Shown piece after piece: positions 61,386 through 64,000 of a DNA stretch of 64,000 bases. Position numbers and translations under genes: made by a program. The stretch spans positions 29,266 through 93,265 of the forward strand of contig NZ_QLME01000012.1 of NCBI RefSeq assembly GCF_003259895.1, given 5' to 3'. The notes beneath the pieces were generated by a model, which ran no database searches, was not told the origin of the DNA, and saw only the letters and a program-made list of their open reading frames with translations. How positions within the stretch are numbered: position 1 is the stretch's first letter; the number at the start of each line of letters is the position of its first letter. The DNA comes from Halanaerobium saccharolyticum. Its GTDB lineage: Bacteria > Bacillota > Halanaerobiia > Halanaerobiales > Halanaerobiaceae.

Positions 61386-62552
61386 ATGGATTTCAAAGAT
61401 ATATTAGCAAAGCAGGAAGACTATGTTCGAGATTTAAGAAGAGAGTTTCATATGTATCCTGAAACCAGCTGGAATGAAAAAAGAACTTCTAAAAGAGTAA
61501 AAGAAGAGTTAGAAAAAATGGGAATAAGTTATCAAGAATATGCAGATACAGGTGTGGCGGCAGTTATTGAAGGTAAGAAAAAAGGAAAAACTGTTGCTTT
61601 AAGAGCTGACATGGATGCTCTAGAAGTTGAAGAAAAAACTAGTTTAGAATTTAAATCAAAAAATAAAGGAATTATGCATGCTTGTGGTCATGATGGCCAT
61701 ACTGCAATGTTGTTAGGTACAGCTAGAGCTCTGGCTGAAATTAAAGACCAGTTAAAAGGTAGAGTTAAACTAATTTTTCAGCCTGCTGAAGAAATGGTTC
61801 AGGGAGCTGCTAAAATGGTGGAAGCAGGAGTTTTAGAAAATGTCGATGGAATTATGGGAATTCATCTCTGGGCTAATCTGCCAACGGGAAAAATTAATAT
61901 TCAAGAGGGGCCAAGAATGGCATCTGGTGATTATGTAATTGTTAATTTTACAGGTAAAGGAGGTCATGGTTCAATGCCGCATCAGGCTGTAGATCCAATA
62001 GTTATGGCATCTTCATTTATCTTAGAATCTCAGGCTATTTTAAGTCGAGAAACTGATTCCTTAGATCCTGTAGTTTTTACACTTGGCAAGATGAAATCAG
62101 GAAGTAGATTTAATGTAATTCCTGATAAATCTGAGATCGTAGGAACTTTAAGATGTTTTAAAGAAGAAACAAGAAAACAGGCCAGTGAAGCAATAAAAAG
62201 ATATGCTGATAAGACAGCTAAAACATACCGGGGAGAAGCTGAAGTCGAAATTCAAAAAGGAACTCCTCCCACAATTAATGATAAAAGATGTGCAGAAATT
62301 GGTCAGGCTGCTGCCAGAAAAATTGTGTCTAAAGATAATCTGATTGAAATGGATAAAACCACGGGCAGTGAAGATATGGCATATTATTTGAGAGAAGTTC
62401 CAGGAGTAATGGCATTTGTTGGAGCTGGTTTTGAAGACGAGTCTAAAAATTATCCCCATCATAGTTCAAAATTTCATATTAATGAAGAAAGCTTAAAAAC
62501 AGGAACAGGTCTTTACTTTAATTTTGCCCTGGAGTTTTTGGAGCAATACTAA
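61386..62552 (+). CDS. M20D amidohydrolase, copy 2
   Basis: A 388-aa paralogue of the preceding gene, sharing RREFHMYPE, LRADMDALEVEEK, MHACGHDGH (Cys100, His102) and GKGGHGSMPHQAVDPIV. It starts 2 nt after the upstream stop. The two copies differ throughout, so the duplication is old and they may have different acyl or amino-acid preferences. It ends the operon; a terminator follows. Confidence 0.88.
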   Translation: MDFKDILAKQEDYVRDLRREFHMYPETSWNEKRTSKRVKEELEKMGISYQEYADTGVAAVIEGKKKGKTVALRADMDALEVEEKTSLEFKSKNKGIMHACGHDGHTAMLLGTARALAEIKDQLKGRVKLIFQPAEEMVQGAAKMVEAGVLENVDGIMGIHLWANLPTGKINIQEGPRMASGDYVIVNFTGKGGHGSMPHQAVDPIVMASSFILESQAILSRETDSLDPVVFTLGKMKSGSRFNVIPDKSEIVGTLRCFKEETRKQASEAIKRYADKTAKTYRGEAEVEIQKGTPPTINDKRCAEIGQAAARKIVSKDNLIEMDKTTGSEDMAYYLREVPGVMAFVGAGFEDESKNYPHHSSKFHINEESLKTGTGLYFNFALEFLEQY

Positions 62553-62576
62553 AGGTATTTATTATATGATTTTAAT

Positions 62577-62636
62577 AATCCCTACTTTTTGTGATGCTGA
62601 TTAGTTCAGTATTAAACAAGAAGTAGGGATTTTTTA
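62577..62636 (+). terminator. intrinsic terminator after the M20 operon
   Basis: AATCCCTACTT (62577-62587) and AAGTAGGGATT (62621-62631) form an 11-bp stem with a long loop, followed by a T-run. Confidence 0.85.
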
Positions 62637-62757
62637 TTGTTTAAAATTAAAGGATTGTTCTATCTTATCAAGAACTTTATATATAAAGAAAAAATTAGTA
62701 ATTAATGCTAATATTTACGACATAATTTGACAAAATATTTTGAAAAGAGGGGTCAAA

Positions 62758-63675
62758 ATGGCTGAGAATAATCGAATTTTCCGGATAATAAAAACGATAA
62801 TGCTTCTAAATGAGCCTTATAAACACTGGAAAGCAAAAGATTTTGCTAATTATTTTGATATTTCAGAAAGAACTTTTCATCGTGATAAAAAAATTATGGA
62901 AGAACTTGGTGTGCCGATTTATTATGATAATAATCTAAAAGAATACAAGATTCTGGACAATTTTAGGTTCAAAGCACCTAATTTAGATCAAAAAGAAACA
63001 GAAGCTGTATTGTTAGCAGCCAAAGAATATCAAAATCGCAGTTTCCCGATGAAAAAAGAATTAGAATCAGGTCTGGCTAAAGTTTATAATTCACTGCCGG
63101 AGTTTTTAAAAAACAGCATGGTCAGTTACATAAAAAATTATGAGATTATTTCTGATCCTTTCGTTGATCTGGAAGAACATCAGCAGAAGTTTGAACAGCT
63201 CAAAAAAGCAATAAATAATGAAAATAGAATTTTAGTTAATTATTATTCTATGAGCAGTGATCAGACAACCGAGAGAAAATTAGACCCTTATAATTTGTTT
63301 TTTAATAATGGTGCTCCCTACCTCTATGCCTTCTGTCATCTGCGAAATGAAAATAGAATCTTCCGAATTGATAGGATAAAAGATATAAAAGTTACAGCAG
63401 AAGACTTTGTGCTGCCAGACGGTTTTTCTCTGGCTGAAGAATTGGATAATGCCTGGGGAGTTGAGCAGGGCAAAGAAGAGCTAGAAGTTGAAGTTAAATT
63501 TAGCGGTAGAGCAGCTCGCTTTGTGCCCGAATATCACTGGAGTGACAAACAGGAGATTGAGGAAATAAAGGGAAATGAAATTATCTTTAAGGTGAAAACC
63601 AGTAGCCGGGAAGAAATTAAACAGTGGATCTTAGGTTATGGGGCCGAAGCAGGGTGCTGCAGCCAAAGAATTTGA
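62758..63675 (+). CDS. WYL-domain transcriptional regulator, frameshifted near the C-terminus
   Basis: A DeoR/YafY-type regulator with an N-terminal winged HTH (KDFANYFDISERTFHRDKKI), then a WYL domain (ILVNYYSMSSDQTTERKLDP, LYAFCHLRNENRIFRIDRI) and a WCX-like C-terminal domain. The frame ends abruptly after GYGAEAG with CCSQRI at 63675. One base further along, VLQPKNLREEMQQELEKMLK continues in another frame to a stop at 63729-63731, giving the normal family ending. One base appears missing from the GGG at 63652-63654. The start is ATG 62758 after GAGGGG; TTG 62740 lies before the SD. Ligand and targets are unknown. Confidence 0.82.
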   Translation: MAENNRIFRIIKTIMLLNEPYKHWKAKDFANYFDISERTFHRDKKIMEELGVPIYYDNNLKEYKILDNFRFKAPNLDQKETEAVLLAAKEYQNRSFPMKKELESGLAKVYNSLPEFLKNSMVSYIKNYEIISDPFVDLEEHQQKFEQLKKAINNENRILVNYYSMSSDQTTERKLDPYNLFFNNGAPYLYAFCHLRNENRIFRIDRIKDIKVTAEDFVLPDGFSLAEELDNAWGVEQGKEELEVEVKFSGRAARFVPEYHWSDKQEIEEIKGNEIIFKVKTSSREEIKQWILGYGAEAGCCSQRI

Positions 63676-63736
63676 GAGAAGAAATGCAGCAGGAATTAGA
63701 AAAAATGCTGAAAAATTATAAGAAAAACTGATGTTT

Positions 63737-63754
63737 GCGACATAGGGTTGTCGC
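63737..63754. promoter_or_regulatory. operator-like inverted repeat after the WYL gene
   Basis: GCGACA-TAGGGT-TGTCGC is a perfect 6-bp inverted repeat with a 6-nt spacer, just past the restored stop codon of the WYL reading frame. There is no T-tract, so it is not a terminator; a regulator-binding site is possible. Confidence 0.35.
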
Positions 63755-63935
63755 TGGGGGATGGTAAGATTAGAGTGTGAAATAATTCAATCCTTATTTT
63801 AATGGATTAATTTCACTAATCAAAAATATATTTCAAACTTTATTTTAATAGCATCTTAATTATATCAAATAAAACTAAGAAAATAAATTATTTGAATATT
63901 TTGATTTGTAATGTCAAGTATTTTGTGTAAATAAA

Positions 63936-64000
63936 TTAATATCTTTCTTCAAATAGTTGAATTAGATTTTCTCGAGCAGCTAAAAATCCTTTTAATCTTC
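63936..64000 (-). CDS. possible 3' end of a minus-strand gene (partial)
   Basis: On the minus strand the open frame entering from the window edge reads RLKGFLAARENLIQLFEERY and then TAA at 63938-63936. The composition looks protein-like and helical, but only about 20 codons are visible and no family is recognisable. From 63755 to 63935 I see only AT-rich sequence. Confidence 0.3.
   Translation of the reverse strand, partial: RLKGFLAARENLIQLFEERY

Noticed and set aside
62148..62462. 104-codon minus-strand ORF inside the second M20D gene
   Set aside because: Its Phe/Ser/Cys-rich composition is that of an antisense shadow of a Lys/Glu-rich gene; there is no SD or conserved motif.

Overview
The window reads as chromosomal DNA of an AT-rich, anaerobic, sugar-fermenting member of the Firmicutes. 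The closest fit by gene flavour is the Halanaerobiales (Halanaerobium-like); this is an inference from protein character, not a database result. Promoters follow the sigma-A pattern (TTGACA-like, 16-18 nt, TATAAT) and strong Shine-Dalgarno (SD) sequences precede most genes. All three ABC substrate-binding proteins have plain type-I signal peptides with no lipobox cysteine, which suits a diderm with a true periplasm, as Halanaerobiales have. Nearly all genes are on the + strand. I see no tRNA, rRNA, CRISPR array or intact transposase.

Layout. 1-9.2 kb: an L-arabinose ABC transporter (araFGH) behind a leader with two hairpins, an aldose epimerase-like gene, a convergent AraC regulator, and a large DUF5107-TPR protein. 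9.2-16.3 kb: a LacI-type regulator with three near-identical 18-bp palindromic operators, an MalEFG-type sugar ABC transporter, a GH42 beta-galactosidase, and a small ferredoxin. 16.3-16.6 kb: an internally deleted, ORF-less group II intron sitting exactly behind the ferredoxin terminator. 16.7-18.1 kb: a dicarboxylate/amino-acid symporter. 18.1-24.3 kb: a complete MurNAc (cell-wall sugar) recycling operon, murQ-murP-mupG-murR-nagZ, with three operator-like repeats in front. 24.3-27 kb: a SAM-I riboswitch controlling metY and metA.

27-44 kb is a beta-glucoside/beta-mannoside utilisation region: a LacI regulator, a family-5 (oligopeptide-type) ABC transporter, GH1, a chemoreceptor, GH2 beta-mannosidase, an AGE-family epimerase, GH130 phosphorylase and a CE7 esterase. 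The epimerase plus GH130 pair implies a phosphorolytic route for beta-1,4-mannobiose. 44-47.6 kb: a heterodimeric ABC exporter. 47.7-49.8 kb: three previously unlisted, related small ORFs (41, 42 and 32 codons) around an aldo-keto reductase. Two of them have the same promoter geometry and an almost identical leader in which a distal AATCAC can pair with the SD region. This is the strongest candidate for an undescribed system here.

49.8-57 kb: purine nucleoside phosphorylase, a short sigma-54, a hemolysin III-family protein, an orphan PTS EIIA-Lac, a biotin-domain-less carboxyltransferase, a GH3 beta-glucosidase and a VOC protein. 57.1-57.65 kb is gene debris: fragments of an MBL-fold gene and of a second VOC gene, plus a 69-bp structured element. 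57.7-62.6 kb: a multi-pass membrane protein with three M20-family amidohydrolases. 62.7-64 kb: a WYL regulator with a frameshift near its C-terminus, and possibly the 3' end of a minus-strand gene at the edge.
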